The translations under genes and the position numbers were made by a program. Below are positions 19,181 through 27,866 of a stretch of 64,000 nucleotides of DNA, one piece after another. The stretch comes from Gemmatimonadota bacterium (GTDB taxonomy: Bacteria > Gemmatimonadota > Gemmatimonadetes > Gemmatimonadales > Gemmatimonadaceae), in contig JAPLKS010000017.1 in the NCBI GenBank assembly GCA_026387915.1, forward strand, positions 248,001 through 312,000, in the 5' to 3' direction. Below the pieces are notes generated by a model that was not told where the DNA came from, made no database searches, and saw nothing but the letters and a program-made list of their open reading frames with translations. Each line of letters starts with the position of its first letter. The stretch's first letter is position 1.

Positions 19181-19297
19181 ATATGCGACGTAGCGCACTG
19201 CGCATCCCGCCCGTCGGTTACTGTGACGTAGCCCACCGCGCATCATAGATTTTGTGCGTAATCTTCGTTCGTCCCCGCACTGGAGTAGCACCGCGCG

Positions 19298-20413
19298 ATG
19301 CCCCCCACCCGACGTTCCTCCGCTCGCCATCGCGCCGCGCGTGATTCTGGTGGCACCTATGCGCCGCTCGGGCGCTTGTTTCTCTGGCTGCCCGCTCCGC
19401 AGACGCAGGCCAAACTCGTCGCCTTCCTGCACGACAGTGGGATTGAGCACACGATCGCTGACGGGCCGTGCGTGATTGTGGAGCTCGAATGGCAGCCGAT
19501 GCGCGATCTCGTGATTCCCATGCGACGGATGCTCACGCACAGCGAGTCGGACGAGTTGCGCGTCCTCTACAAGCCAGCCGGCGGTGAACTGACCACGGCG
19601 GATATTCCGAAAGTGCAATCCTACACGCAGTTCTCGTTGGTCAGTCAGTCCACGTGGCTGGGCGAGATGCTGTCGGAAGAACGGTTCACGTCGGTGCTCC
19701 AGCCGATCGTCTACGCGAAGGAGCCTGAGCGCGTCTTTGCGCGCGAGGCGTTGCTGCGCGGTATCGGCCGCGACGATGTGATCGTCTATCCGAACTACAT
19801 GTTTGACGTGGCTCGCGGCTGTGGCATGCTGCTGCAACTCGACCTCGCGGCGCGCAAGTCGGCCATCGACCGTATGGTGGCCGACAAAATGGACGAGACG
19901 CTCTTTGTGAATCTGACGCCCAGTGCCATCGACGATCCGTTCTCAAGTCTGGAGCGGACGGTGGAGATGATCGATGCGGCCAAGATTCCGCACGAGCGCA
20001 TTGTGTTTGAAATTGTAGAGAGCGACCAGTCGCACGAACTCCACCATATGCGCGGCCTCCTCCGGTTCTATCGTGACGCGGGGTTCCGCGTGGCGCTCGA
20101 CGACGTCGGCGCCGGTTACTCGTCGCTCAACGTGCTCCATCAACTGCGCCCAGATTTCGTCAAACTCGACATGGACCTCATTCGCGGCGTCCACCTCGAT
20201 CCGTACAAAGCCCTTATCGCCCAGAAGATCATTGAGATCGCAGCCGCCCTCGGTGTCGAGACGATCGCTGAGGGGGTGGAGGTGCCGGAGGAACTGGCCT
20301 GGGTGCAGGCGCACGGCGCCACGTATGCGCAGGGTTTTGGCATTGCGCGGCCGAGCGTCGCCACGGGTGCCGTCGGACGGATGGCTCCTTTTTCGCGGGC
20401 CGGGGTATCCTGA
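19298..20413 (+). CDS. EAL-domain cyclic-di-GMP phosphodiesterase
   Basis: A 371-residue protein with a unique N-terminal region (about 20-115) and an EAL domain (about 128-360). Catalytic residues look intact: REALLRG (Glu150), FVNLTPS, FEIVES, ALDDVGAGYSSL, FVKLD and ETIAEGVE. It should hydrolyse c-di-GMP to pGpG. The N-terminal part is not a receiver or a PAS domain that I can recognise, and may be its sensory module. The protein is cytosolic. The first 18 residues are basic and poorly conserved-looking, so the true start may be slightly downstream. Confidence 0.85.
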   Translation: MPPTRRSSARHRAARDSGGTYAPLGRLFLWLPAPQTQAKLVAFLHDSGIEHTIADGPCVIVELEWQPMRDLVIPMRRMLTHSESDELRVLYKPAGGELTTADIPKVQSYTQFSLVSQSTWLGEMLSEERFTSVLQPIVYAKEPERVFAREALLRGIGRDDVIVYPNYMFDVARGCGMLLQLDLAARKSAIDRMVADKMDETLFVNLTPSAIDDPFSSLERTVEMIDAAKIPHERIVFEIVESDQSHELHHMRGLLRFYRDAGFRVALDDVGAGYSSLNVLHQLRPDFVKLDMDLIRGVHLDPYKALIAQKIIEIAAALGVETIAEGVEVPEELAWVQAHGATYAQGFGIARPSVATGAVGRMAPFSRAGVS

Positions 20414-20416
20414 GAC

Positions 20417-20423
20417 AAGGAGG
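20417..20423 (+). promoter_or_regulatory. Strong Shine-Dalgarno AAGGAGG
   Basis: A near-perfect anti-SD match 7 nt before the ATG at 20431. Few genes in this window have one this strong, so the small secreted protein downstream is probably made in quantity. Confidence 0.8.
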
Positions 20424-20430
20424 AATCACC

Positions 20431-21033
20431 ATGATGAACCTGTCTCACACCTCACGGCACGCCATTGGTGCCATCGCGCTCGCCTTCGTGAGCGCGCCCC
20501 TCGCCGCCCAGCAGGCGGCAAAAGTACAGCTGGCCTTCGGGTATCAGTGCGACTCCAAGTTCGCGCTGCGTAACGAAGGAGCCGCGGCCGTCACGGTGGA
20601 GTATGTCGTTGCCGGAACGAACGAGCGTGGCAAGGTGACTGTGCAGCCGAATGAGCTGGTCGAGCTCGAGTCGGCCACCAACAACGACGTGCAGCTGTTC
20701 GTTCAGGGCAAGCTGGTGGCGTCGGAACACAAGGGTGATCGCTCGTGCGCGGCGGCGGCCGGAACGGTGACGGTACGTCATCTCGACCCAGCCGGCACGG
20801 CGGCTCAGCAAACGGTTGTTGAGCAGACGGTCGTGATGGAACCGGTGTATGTCGAACCTCGCCGCGTGGTGTACGTGCGGCCGTACGACTACTACGACTA
20901 TTACCGGCCGCGGGTAAGCCTCAACTTTGGCTTCCCCTTGTTTGGCGGTCATAGCCGCATGCCGTACTATCCGCCGCCGCGTCGCGGTGGTGGTGGCGGT
21001 GGTGGTGGCGGTGGCGGGCATCACCGGCGCTAG
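20431..21033 (+). CDS. Secreted protein with Tyr/Arg-rich and polyglycine tail
   Basis: A 200-residue exported protein (leader MMNLSHTSRHAIGAIALAF to AAQQ). The middle (about 30-115) is a predicted beta-sandwich with two cysteines (about 37 and 110). The C-terminal 70 residues are unusual: EPRRVVYVRPYDYYDYYRP, then a proline stretch and a run of 11 glycines ending HHRR. Such Tyr/Gly-rich tails occur in surface or matrix-associated proteins. The function is unknown. It follows the EAL gene by 17 bp with a very strong ribosome-binding site, so surface or biofilm roles linked to c-di-GMP are possible but speculative. Confidence 0.65.
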   Translation: MMNLSHTSRHAIGAIALAFVSAPLAAQQAAKVQLAFGYQCDSKFALRNEGAAAVTVEYVVAGTNERGKVTVQPNELVELESATNNDVQLFVQGKLVASEHKGDRSCAAAAGTVTVRHLDPAGTAAQQTVVEQTVVMEPVYVEPRRVVYVRPYDYYDYYRPRVSLNFGFPLFGGHSRMPYYPPPRRGGGGGGGGGGGHHRR

Positions 21034-21061
21034 CCGGCCAGCGTAGGTGCTTGGCAAGAGG

Positions 21062-21089
21062 GCCGCGTCGGGTGGGGCGCGGCTTTTTT
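21062..21089 (+). terminator. Rho-independent terminator
   Basis: A GCCGCG/CGCGGC stem (21062-21067 with 21078-21083) is followed by six Ts, 28 bp after the stop of the Gly-rich secreted protein. The remaining bases to 21289 hold no gene that I can see, only presumptive promoter DNA for the symporter unit. Confidence 0.8.
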
Positions 21090-21289
21090 GTTTTCGCTGT
21101 CGCCGATATGAAAGGCGCGCGGAAACTGTCCGAGCCGCCGTCCCTTGGCACTCCGCACCAACGAGGCGCAGAAGCTACACTTCAGGCGCGCGATCTTTCG
21201 GCCGCCAATCCGGTGGTCGTTCCCGGTGACGCCGCGCGCTCCTGCATTGAGCGCGCCTGCTCTAGAGACCTTCTGGCCACGGACGCCAC

Positions 21290-21745
21290 TTGAAACGAAT
21301 GCTGCTCGGTTGCGTCGTGGCGTCGTGTGCGCTGGCGGGCGTCGGCTATGCCGGCGTGATCGTTGCTACCCTCACGCCCGTGTGGGCCCCGTGGTGTCTC
21401 GCGATGGGCGCAAATGGCGCGGTCATGTCACTCATGGCGCTCGGCGCCTCGCGACGCGGCACGCTCGCGCCTGCGCTCCGATGGACATTCCTCACTGTCT
21501 TTGTGTTGTGCGCCGCATCGTTTGGCGCCGCGTTGGCGATGCCGGCCAATGAAGGCGCGGCGGCACCGTTGCTGCTCGGATTTCCGGTGCGGACCGCGAT
21601 ACTCCTGTACGGCGTAGGTGTGGTGCCGATGTTCATCCTCCCCTTTGCCTACGCGCTGACGTTCGACGCATCCACACTCAGCGATGACGACCTGGCCCGC
21701 GTCCGAGCGGCGCACCGCGCCCAGTCGCACGAGGAGCGCGTCTGA
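21290..21745 (+). CDS. Small membrane protein paired with the sodium symporter
   Basis: A 151-residue protein with four predicted TM helices (about 5-25, 33-52, 62-82, 95-120) and a charged cytosolic tail. Its TGA stop overlaps the symporter ATG by one base (TGATG). The start is uncertain: TTG at 21290 or ATG at 21299; neither has a clear ribosome-binding site. Small four-helix proteins often accompany sodium:solute symporters as accessory subunits. I infer that role from position and topology, not from a recognised family. Confidence 0.65.
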   Translation: MKRMLLGCVVASCALAGVGYAGVIVATLTPVWAPWCLAMGANGAVMSLMALGASRRGTLAPALRWTFLTVFVLCAASFGAALAMPANEGAAAPLLLGFPVRTAILLYGVGVVPMFILPFAYALTFDASTLSDDDLARVRAAHRAQSHEERV

Positions 21746-23250
21746 TGCCACCGTTGCTCCTGCAGGCCGCACTGCCAGCGCTTGCGCAGCCGACGATTGT
21801 CAGCGTGGCCGTGGCGTATTTCGTGGTGGTGGCGGCGATCGCGGTGTGGGCCACGCGCCGTATGCGCAATGCGAGTGATTTCTTTGTCGCGGGCGCTGGG
21901 GTGGGACTCTTTACGCTCGCCATCGCCAAAACGGCGGCAACGCTCTCCGGGTTCGCATTTATCGGCGGGCCAGGGCTCGTCTACACGATTGGCATCGGCG
22001 CCGTGATGATCATTCTCCCGGGCGCACTCACCAACTCCCTCGGCGCCTGGGTGCTGGCCAAGAAGATGCGCCTCCTCGGTGAAGTGCGCGGACTGATGAC
22101 TGTGCCCGACGCCATTGGCGCGCGGTATCGTTCGAGAGCGGCGCAGGGGCTGAGTGCGGTGGCCATTCTCATTGCCGTCGTCGGCTACATGGCCACCAAT
22201 CTGCTCGCGCTCGGCCTCGTGATTGATGCGATCTTCTCTACCGGACTCGGCGCCGGTATTTGGATGGGCGCCGCAATTATTCTTGCGTACTCGGTGGCGG
22301 GCGGAATTCTGGCAGGGATTTACACCGACGTCTTTCAAGGATCGGTGATGGCCGCCGCGTCGCTCGTCGTATTTGGATTCGCGATGAAGAGCGGCGGCGG
22401 GCTTGGCCATATTTCGCACACCATTATGGCAGCCGACGCCACCTACCTCGGCCCTTGGGGCACCATTGGGCCGATGGCCGCGATCTCCTATTTCTTTGTG
22501 TTCAGTATGGGCTCGCTCGGGCAGCCGCATGTGATTCACAAGTTCTACATGTTGCGCGACCCGCGGCAGCTCAAGTGGTATCCCGTGCTGATGACCATCG
22601 CGCTCGCGGCGATCGTGTTGCTGTACATCGGAGTGGGATTGGCCGTGAAAGCATTGGTGGTGCAGGGCGCACTGCCCCCGCTCACGAATGCCGATCACGC
22701 CACGCCGACCTTTCTCCTGCACTACGCGCCGTCGATGGTGGCAGGGCTCGTCTTCTCCGGCGTGATCGCGGCGATCATGGCCACGGTCAACTCGTTCATC
22801 AGCGTCGGCGCGGCCGCGTTGACGCACGACCTTCCCAAGGCCTTTGGTCGGCCGGTGACGAACGAATTGTTTGTGGGGCGCCTGACCACCGTGGGGCTGA
22901 CGGTGGTCGCCGCCGCAGTCGCGCAGGCCTCGGGAACGCTCGTCGCGTTCCTTGGAATTTTCGGTTGGGGGCTCTTTGCCTCGACGATCGTGCCAGCGCT
23001 GGCGATTGGACTCAACTGGGATGGCGCCACCCGCGCCGGCGCCATTGCGTCGATGGCCACCGGCCTCGTCGTCACCCTGCTCGGCGAGACTCTGCGCTAC
23101 TTCACCGTCTACTCGCTGCCGGTGGGTGTGACGGTATCCGGGCTCTCGCTCGTCGCGTCATTGCTCGTGTTCTTTGCCGTGTCGCTCCTCACGCGCGCGA
23201 ACGCGCCGAGCGAAATCGACGCGGATATTCGGCTGGTGATGGACGCGTAA
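21745..23250 (+). CDS. Sodium:solute symporter (SSS family)
   Basis: A 501-residue carrier with about 13 TM helices. The first helices and the loop RRMRNASDFFVAG, then GFAFIGGPGLVYTIG, GLMTVPDAIGARY and YSVAGGILAGIYTDVFQG, match the SSS fold (PutP/PanF/acetate-permease type). The substrate is not readable; organic acids, amino acids or pantothenate are candidates. It is cotranslated with the small membrane protein upstream. Its stop is 7 bp from the convergent acyl-CoA dehydrogenase stop. Confidence 0.88.
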   Translation: MPPLLLQAALPALAQPTIVSVAVAYFVVVAAIAVWATRRMRNASDFFVAGAGVGLFTLAIAKTAATLSGFAFIGGPGLVYTIGIGAVMIILPGALTNSLGAWVLAKKMRLLGEVRGLMTVPDAIGARYRSRAAQGLSAVAILIAVVGYMATNLLALGLVIDAIFSTGLGAGIWMGAAIILAYSVAGGILAGIYTDVFQGSVMAAASLVVFGFAMKSGGGLGHISHTIMAADATYLGPWGTIGPMAAISYFFVFSMGSLGQPHVIHKFYMLRDPRQLKWYPVLMTIALAAIVLLYIGVGLAVKALVVQGALPPLTNADHATPTFLLHYAPSMVAGLVFSGVIAAIMATVNSFISVGAAALTHDLPKAFGRPVTNELFVGRLTTVGLTVVAAAVAQASGTLVAFLGIFGWGLFASTIVPALAIGLNWDGATRAGAIASMATGLVVTLLGETLRYFTVYSLPVGVTVSGLSLVASLLVFFAVSLLTRANAPSEIDADIRLVMDA

Positions 23251-23257
23251 CCCAGAA

Positions 23258-24418
23258 CTACTTGAGCAGCGCCTTGGCGATGGTCTGCAACTGCATGTTC
23301 GACGTGCCTTCGTAAATCGCGCCAATCTTCGCGTCGCGGTAGAACTTCTCCACCGGGTAGTCTTTGGTGTAGCCAGCGCCGCCGAACAGTTCTACGGCGA
23401 GTGATGTCACCCGCTCACACACCTGACTCGCGAACAGCTTGGCCATCGCGCCCACTACGGCCACATCCTGACCGGCATCCTTGAGCCGCGTGGCGTTGTA
23501 CACCATCAAGCGCGCCGCCTCAAGTTCGGTGGCCACCTGCGCGAGCTGGAACTGAATACCCTGAAATTCGCGCAGCGCACGGCCGAACTGTTTGCGCTCC
23601 TTTACATACGCGACCGTCGCATCAAGTGCGCCCTGCGCGTTGCCGATCATTTGCGCGCCAATGCCAATGCGCCCTTCGTTGAGTGTCTCGATGGCCACTT
23701 TGTAGCCCTGCCCAACGGGACCGAGCACGTTTGCCGCCGGCACCGGGACGTTATCGAGAATCAACTCACAGGTGCTCGACGCGCGAATGCCGAGTTTGTC
23801 TTCCTTTTTGCCGACACTAAAACCATCGAAGCCGCGCTCCACGATGAACGCCGTGATTCCCTTGTAGCCCTTGGCCGGATCGGTTGTGGCGAACACAATG
23901 AAAATGCCAGCTTCGGCACCGTTGGTAATCCACAGTTTCCGCCCCGTGAGATACCAGGTTCCGTCACGCAACTCGGCGCGCGTGGAGAGCGCGAAGGCAT
24001 CAGAACCCGAATCGGCCTCGGAGAGCGCGTAGGCGCCCACCACGCTGCTCGTGAGCTGCGGAAGATATTTGGCCTTCTGCGCGTCCGTGGCGTAGGTGAG
24101 CAGCGGATAAAACACGAGCGTGTTCTGCACATCCACCATGATCGCCGCGGCCGCATCAATTTTGCTGATTTCTTCGACGGCAATCGTCACCATCATCAAG
24201 TTGCCGCCCGCGCCGCCGTACTCCTCAGGAACCTGAATTCCCATCAACCCAAGTTCGAAATACTTCGGAATGAGCGTGGGGTCGAGTTTGGCGTTGCGCT
24301 CCATCTCGGCGACACGCGGCTGCACTTCACCACGCGCAAATTCGGCGACCGCGTCGCGGAAGGCGGATTCGTCCTCAGAGAGCTGCGTCAGGGGCTGCGC
24401 GGAATGTTCGGAGGACAT
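23258..24418 (-). CDS. Acyl-CoA dehydrogenase
   Basis: A 386-residue FAD enzyme of the short/medium-chain acyl-CoA dehydrogenase type. Conserved segments: QVPEEYGGAG, ALSEADSGSD, WITNGAEA, the middle-domain VPAANVLG, and the catalytic Glu in YEGTSNMQL near the end. It introduces the alpha-beta double bond of acyl-CoA in fatty or branched-chain acid oxidation and would pass electrons to ETF. It appears monocistronic: a hairpin at 24492-24533 separates it from the hydrolase gene upstream. Confidence 0.92.
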   Translation of the reverse strand: MSSEHSAQPLTQLSEDESAFRDAVAEFARGEVQPRVAEMERNAKLDPTLIPKYFELGLMGIQVPEEYGGAGGNLMMVTIAVEEISKIDAAAAIMVDVQNTLVFYPLLTYATDAQKAKYLPQLTSSVVGAYALSEADSGSDAFALSTRAELRDGTWYLTGRKLWITNGAEAGIFIVFATTDPAKGYKGITAFIVERGFDGFSVGKKEDKLGIRASSTCELILDNVPVPAANVLGPVGQGYKVAIETLNEGRIGIGAQMIGNAQGALDATVAYVKERKQFGRALREFQGIQFQLAQVATELEAARLMVYNATRLKDAGQDVAVVGAMAKLFASQVCERVTSLAVELFGGAGYTKDYPVEKFYRDAKIGAIYEGTSNMQLQTIAKALLK

Positions 24419-24491
24419 GGTCGGAAAACCTGGCGGAACGTGGAGTGCCTACGGTGCACTCTGGAACTTAGCCACCTCCCGCCGTGGCGAA

Positions 24492-24533
24492 CACCGACCA
24501 GCGACGGGCGGACTGCCCCGTCGCTGGTCGGTG
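24492..24533 (-). terminator. Hairpin terminator after serine hydrolase gene
   Basis: Perfect 17-nt arms (24492-24508, 24517-24533) with an 8-nt loop, 8 bp beyond the serine hydrolase stop. The core GCGACGGG/CCCGTCGC resembles the terminators at 49829 and 57501. Confidence 0.75.
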
Positions 24534-24541
24534 GGTAACCG

Positions 24542-26518
24542 CTACATACGCCAGCCGAGCAAGTTCCACATGTTGAGCGACCAGAAGAAGATCACCGCAA
24601 TCGCCACCGCGCCGCTGTGGCGGAGCCGCATCCAGATGGTGCCTTCCGAGGCGCGCCACTGGGCGACCGCCAGCCACGCCGCCCAAATCACCAACAGACA
24701 GCTGATCACCGGGAAGGCCAAGGCGACTTTGAGGGAGGTTGGCGTATCACCCGTCATGATGCTCGGGTCTGACGCGATTCCGACGACCATCGCCACGAAC
24801 ACACCAAGCACGAGTCCCGCCCACGTCATACTGCGGCGACCGCCAACCACCAGCGCCGGTGCGGCGATACGCCCCGGGGTCTTCCGCAAGAAGAACCGGA
24901 CGACCGTGGTGACCACGATGCCGAGGAATAGCAGCAGTCCGCCAATCAGGATGATGCGATGCAGCGACGGCGCCGAGAGCGGTGACATTTTTTCCATCAC
25001 CATCATCGGCAGCATGGCGAGAAAGCCGTGGGTGATGTTTCCCTGCGCATCGGCCCGGAACGCCACGAGCGAGCCGTTGTTCACGTCGCGGAAGAGCAGG
25101 GAGTCCACCGACACGAGGCGCATCGAGCCGAGTGGCGATTCCACCAACAAGGAACCGTCGTCCATTGCCTTGACGGGGATGCTGCCGAAGAGGGTCGCCA
25201 CTTTCTGATACGTGGAGTAGCTCATCCGGTTGAACACATACTCGCCTTCAAAGCGCTTGGCGGTCTGCTTGGCCGCGGCGCTCGGCGTGATCACGGGATA
25301 CGATTCAGGATAGTAGTGATCCAGAAATGCCGTGAGGAACGGTTCAAAACTGATCGCACTGCCCTTGTCGGTGTTCGTGGAGATGAACACGCCAACTTTG
25401 TCGTCTGGAATCAGGGCGAGATCGGAGTGGAAGTACTGTGTGTCGCCGCCATGCCCAATAAGCCGCATGCCGTGGCTCGACTGCTCATAGAAGCCGTAGG
25501 CAAAGCCGGGAATACGCGGATCGTGTCCGCGGACGCGCGTGTGCATGAACTCGGATTGTTTCTCACCGAGAATGCGCACGCTGCCGAGCACGCCGTTGTT
25601 GAGGTGCGTGATCATGAAGCGCGCCATGTCAGTGGCCGACGCGCCAATCGAGCCGGCCGGCGCCGCGCCGGTGATGATCTCGAACTTCTGCGGCACGAAC
25701 TCACCGTTTTTGTACTCGTAGCCCACCGACATGTCGTCGGCGAATTGCGCGGGCAGCGGTTGGCGCCCAGTGGTATGCGTCATGCCCAGCGGTTCGTAGA
25801 TGTGCTTTTCGAGGTATTCGTCCCAGCTCTTTTCGCCGCCCTGTCGTTCGACGATGTAGCCGGCCGTGGCGGTGGCCCAGTTTGAATACGACGCGAAGGT
25901 GGCCGGCGGCCGTACGCGCGCCGGCATGTGCGCGGGGAGCCACTTGGACATCGGGGTGATGTGTGCTGGGTCGAAACTAAAGAGATCGCGCCCGTCCTCT
26001 TCGAGTCCGGGTGTGTGCGTCATCACGTCGGTGAGCGTGATCGGCTGTGGATAGGTCGCCGGAATCTTGAAGTCGAGATACTCGTTGATGTCTTTATTGA
26101 GGTCGAGTTTCCCGATCTCATTGAGCTGCATCACGGCAGTCCAGGTGAAGAGCTTGGAGATGGAGCCAATACGGAAGAGCGTTTTGTCGGGGTCCACCGG
26201 TTTGCGCTTGGCGACGTCGGCGAAACCATAGCCCTTGGCGAGCAACACGCGGCCGTCGCGCACCACCGACAGCGTGATGCCGGCAATGTGCTTGTCGCGC
26301 ATGTAGGCGCCGAGGAGGCCGTCGACGAACGCTTCGACTTCGGCTTTATCCACCGGTCCGCGCGCGTGCGCGGCGGCGACCGGCGCGGACGCCTTCGATG
26401 CTGCCTTCGCCGGAGCAGCCGCAACCTGAGCGGCTTTCGCGGCCACCGGTGCCTGCGGCGGGAGCGGGGTGGCCGACACGGATCCGGCCCACAGTGCGAA
26501 CAGTATCGGCAACGTCAC
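24542..26518 (-). CDS. Exported beta-lactamase-fold serine hydrolase with C-terminal membrane domain
   Basis: A 658-residue S12/class C beta-lactamase-related protein. It has a signal peptide (MTLPILFALWAGSVSA), an Ala/Pro-rich linker (about 20-55), and a hydrolase domain (about 60-400). The catalytic SxxK is in GSISKLF, the Tyr-x-Asn in YSNW, and HGGDT is the third motif. After a beta domain, four TM helices close the protein, so the enzyme is anchored with its catalytic part outside. The GTG start at 26518 is set by GGAGG 5 nt upstream; longer starts lack a leader. Likely roles are peptidoglycan or D-amino-acid peptide hydrolysis. A palindromic operator lies just upstream. Confidence 0.85.
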   Translation of the reverse strand: MTLPILFALWAGSVSATPLPPQAPVAAKAAQVAAAPAKAASKASAPVAAAHARGPVDKAEVEAFVDGLLGAYMRDKHIAGITLSVVRDGRVLLAKGYGFADVAKRKPVDPDKTLFRIGSISKLFTWTAVMQLNEIGKLDLNKDINEYLDFKIPATYPQPITLTDVMTHTPGLEEDGRDLFSFDPAHITPMSKWLPAHMPARVRPPATFASYSNWATATAGYIVERQGGEKSWDEYLEKHIYEPLGMTHTTGRQPLPAQFADDMSVGYEYKNGEFVPQKFEIITGAAPAGSIGASATDMARFMITHLNNGVLGSVRILGEKQSEFMHTRVRGHDPRIPGFAYGFYEQSSHGMRLIGHGGDTQYFHSDLALIPDDKVGVFISTNTDKGSAISFEPFLTAFLDHYYPESYPVITPSAAAKQTAKRFEGEYVFNRMSYSTYQKVATLFGSIPVKAMDDGSLLVESPLGSMRLVSVDSLLFRDVNNGSLVAFRADAQGNITHGFLAMLPMMVMEKMSPLSAPSLHRIILIGGLLLFLGIVVTTVVRFFLRKTPGRIAAPALVVGGRRSMTWAGLVLGVFVAMVVGIASDPSIMTGDTPTSLKVALAFPVISCLLVIWAAWLAVAQWRASEGTIWMRLRHSGAVAIAVIFFWSLNMWNLLGWRM

Positions 26519-26532
26519 GTCAGCCTCCAAGG

Positions 26533-26575
26533 TTGGTATGCAGACTTGTATACAAACAAAATCTACGCATACCAA
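26533..26575 (-). promoter_or_regulatory. Nested palindromes upstream of serine hydrolase: likely repressor operator
   Basis: TTGTATACAA (26546-26555) is a perfect 10-bp palindrome. It is enclosed by the inverted pair TTGGTATGC (26533-26541) and GCATACCAA (26567-26575). The set lies 15-57 bp before the GTG start, next to the GGAGG site, in A/T-rich DNA unlike its surroundings. Palindromes of this kind are typical of GntR-type operators, but no regulator gene is adjacent. Confidence 0.5.
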
Positions 26576-26669
26576 GGCTAGGAGCGCCAGAACGGACACC
26601 GCCGAGGCACGCGCCGGCTACCCGCAGCACTGGGTTGCGGTCAACGGGCCAGCGGTTGGGACGGTCGAG

Positions 26670-27860
26670 CTACCCGAGAACCGGCGCCACAAACCCCGAC
26701 GCGGGAGCGCCGAACAGGTTGCCCTGCGCCAAGTCCGCACCCATCGCGAGGAGTGCGTCGCGTTCCCCGGCGCTCTCCACCCCTTCGGCGATCATCGGGA
26801 TGCCGAGTTCGCGGACGAGCGCATACATCCCTGCCACGGCGCGGCGGCGCGGCTCGTCCTTGTCGAGCCCGGCGAGCACCGTACGGTCGAGCTTCACATA
26901 GTCCGGCGCCATGCGGATGAACGCCAAGAGCCCAGACGGGCCAGTGCCAAGATCGTCCACGGCCACGCGGAAGCCCGCGCCGCGAAGATTCGCCAGCTGC
27001 GACGCCATCGAGTCGAACTGCTGCGTCGAGGTGTTCTCGCTCACCTCAAGCACCACGCTGCGCGCAATCGGCTCCAGCGGCGCTTCAGGGCCCGCGAGTA
27101 ATCCTTCCTGCGCGTCGTTCGGGTGCACGTTCACGAAGAGCAAGGCGCCTTCTGGTAGTTCGGTGCAGGCCGCCGCAATGCGCTGATAAATGGTGCGCGA
27201 CAGTGTTGTGCGCCAGCCAATCCGATCCGCCGCCGCGAGCAAGGCGCCGTACGAGGCGAACAGCGCTTCGTCGCACCGCATGAGTGCCTCATAGCCAATC
27301 AGGCGCTTTTCACGCAGCGATACCAGCGGCTGAAAGACCACCCGAATGGTGCCGAACGCCTGGTTGAGCACCTTCTCGAGGGTTGGCCGGTCGCCGTACG
27401 GCATCGATTCCGACGATGCCTTGGCATACGCATTGCGCTTGAACCGCGCGAGTTCGCCGAGCGCGGCGGCGCGCCCCACGGCGCGCACGAGGGCTTCCGG
27501 TTCCACCGGCTTGAGCAAATACTGCTGCGCGCCGTATTCAATGGCTTCGATAGCCGAGTCGAGGGTCGGGCCGGCGGTCATCAGAATGACCGGCACGTCG
27601 AGGTCGTGGCGGCGCAACTCGCGGAGGAACTCCACACCCGACAACTCGGGCATGATGATGTCCGTGAGGATGGCGTGGTATTTGTCCTTTTCCACCAGCT
27701 TGAGGGCGGCGTGTGCGCTGTCAGCGCTCTCGACGGAAAAGCCGCTTCGTTCGAGCAACATGCCGACGACACGGAGTACGGCCGGTTCATCGTCAATGAC
27801 GAGAATTCGGCGTCCGTTGGATGGAATCGACTTCGATTGGGGGGCTGCGGCAGTAGCCAT
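26670..27860 (-). CDS. Response regulator: receiver plus EAL phosphodiesterase
   Basis: A 396-residue two-domain protein. The receiver domain (about 17-130) has the acidic pair D23/D24, phosphorylation site D67 (LTDIIMPELSG), T95 and K117. The EAL domain (about 160-390) has YEALMR, FVNVHP, LEVSEN, VDDLGTG, YVKLD and MIAEGVES, so phosphodiesterase activity is plausible. It should lower c-di-GMP on phosphorylation by an unlinked kinase. The start is only 6 bp beyond the metH stop on the same strand, so it is probably transcribed with metF-metH, an unusual link between one-carbon metabolism and c-di-GMP. Confidence 0.88.
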   Translation of the reverse strand: MATAAAPQSKSIPSNGRRILVIDDEPAVLRVVGMLLERSGFSVESADSAHAALKLVEKDKYHAILTDIIMPELSGVEFLRELRRHDLDVPVILMTAGPTLDSAIEAIEYGAQQYLLKPVEPEALVRAVGRAAALGELARFKRNAYAKASSESMPYGDRPTLEKVLNQAFGTIRVVFQPLVSLREKRLIGYEALMRCDEALFASYGALLAAADRIGWRTTLSRTIYQRIAAACTELPEGALLFVNVHPNDAQEGLLAGPEAPLEPIARSVVLEVSENTSTQQFDSMASQLANLRGAGFRVAVDDLGTGPSGLLAFIRMAPDYVKLDRTVLAGLDKDEPRRRAVAGMYALVRELGIPMIAEGVESAGERDALLAMGADLAQGNLFGAPASGFVAPVLG

Positions 27861-27866
27861 ATCTAA

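Noticed and set aside
26533-26575. Transposon terminal inverted repeat
   Set aside because: No transposase lies near, the pair is only 26 bp apart, and its place before a ribosome-binding site fits an operator better.
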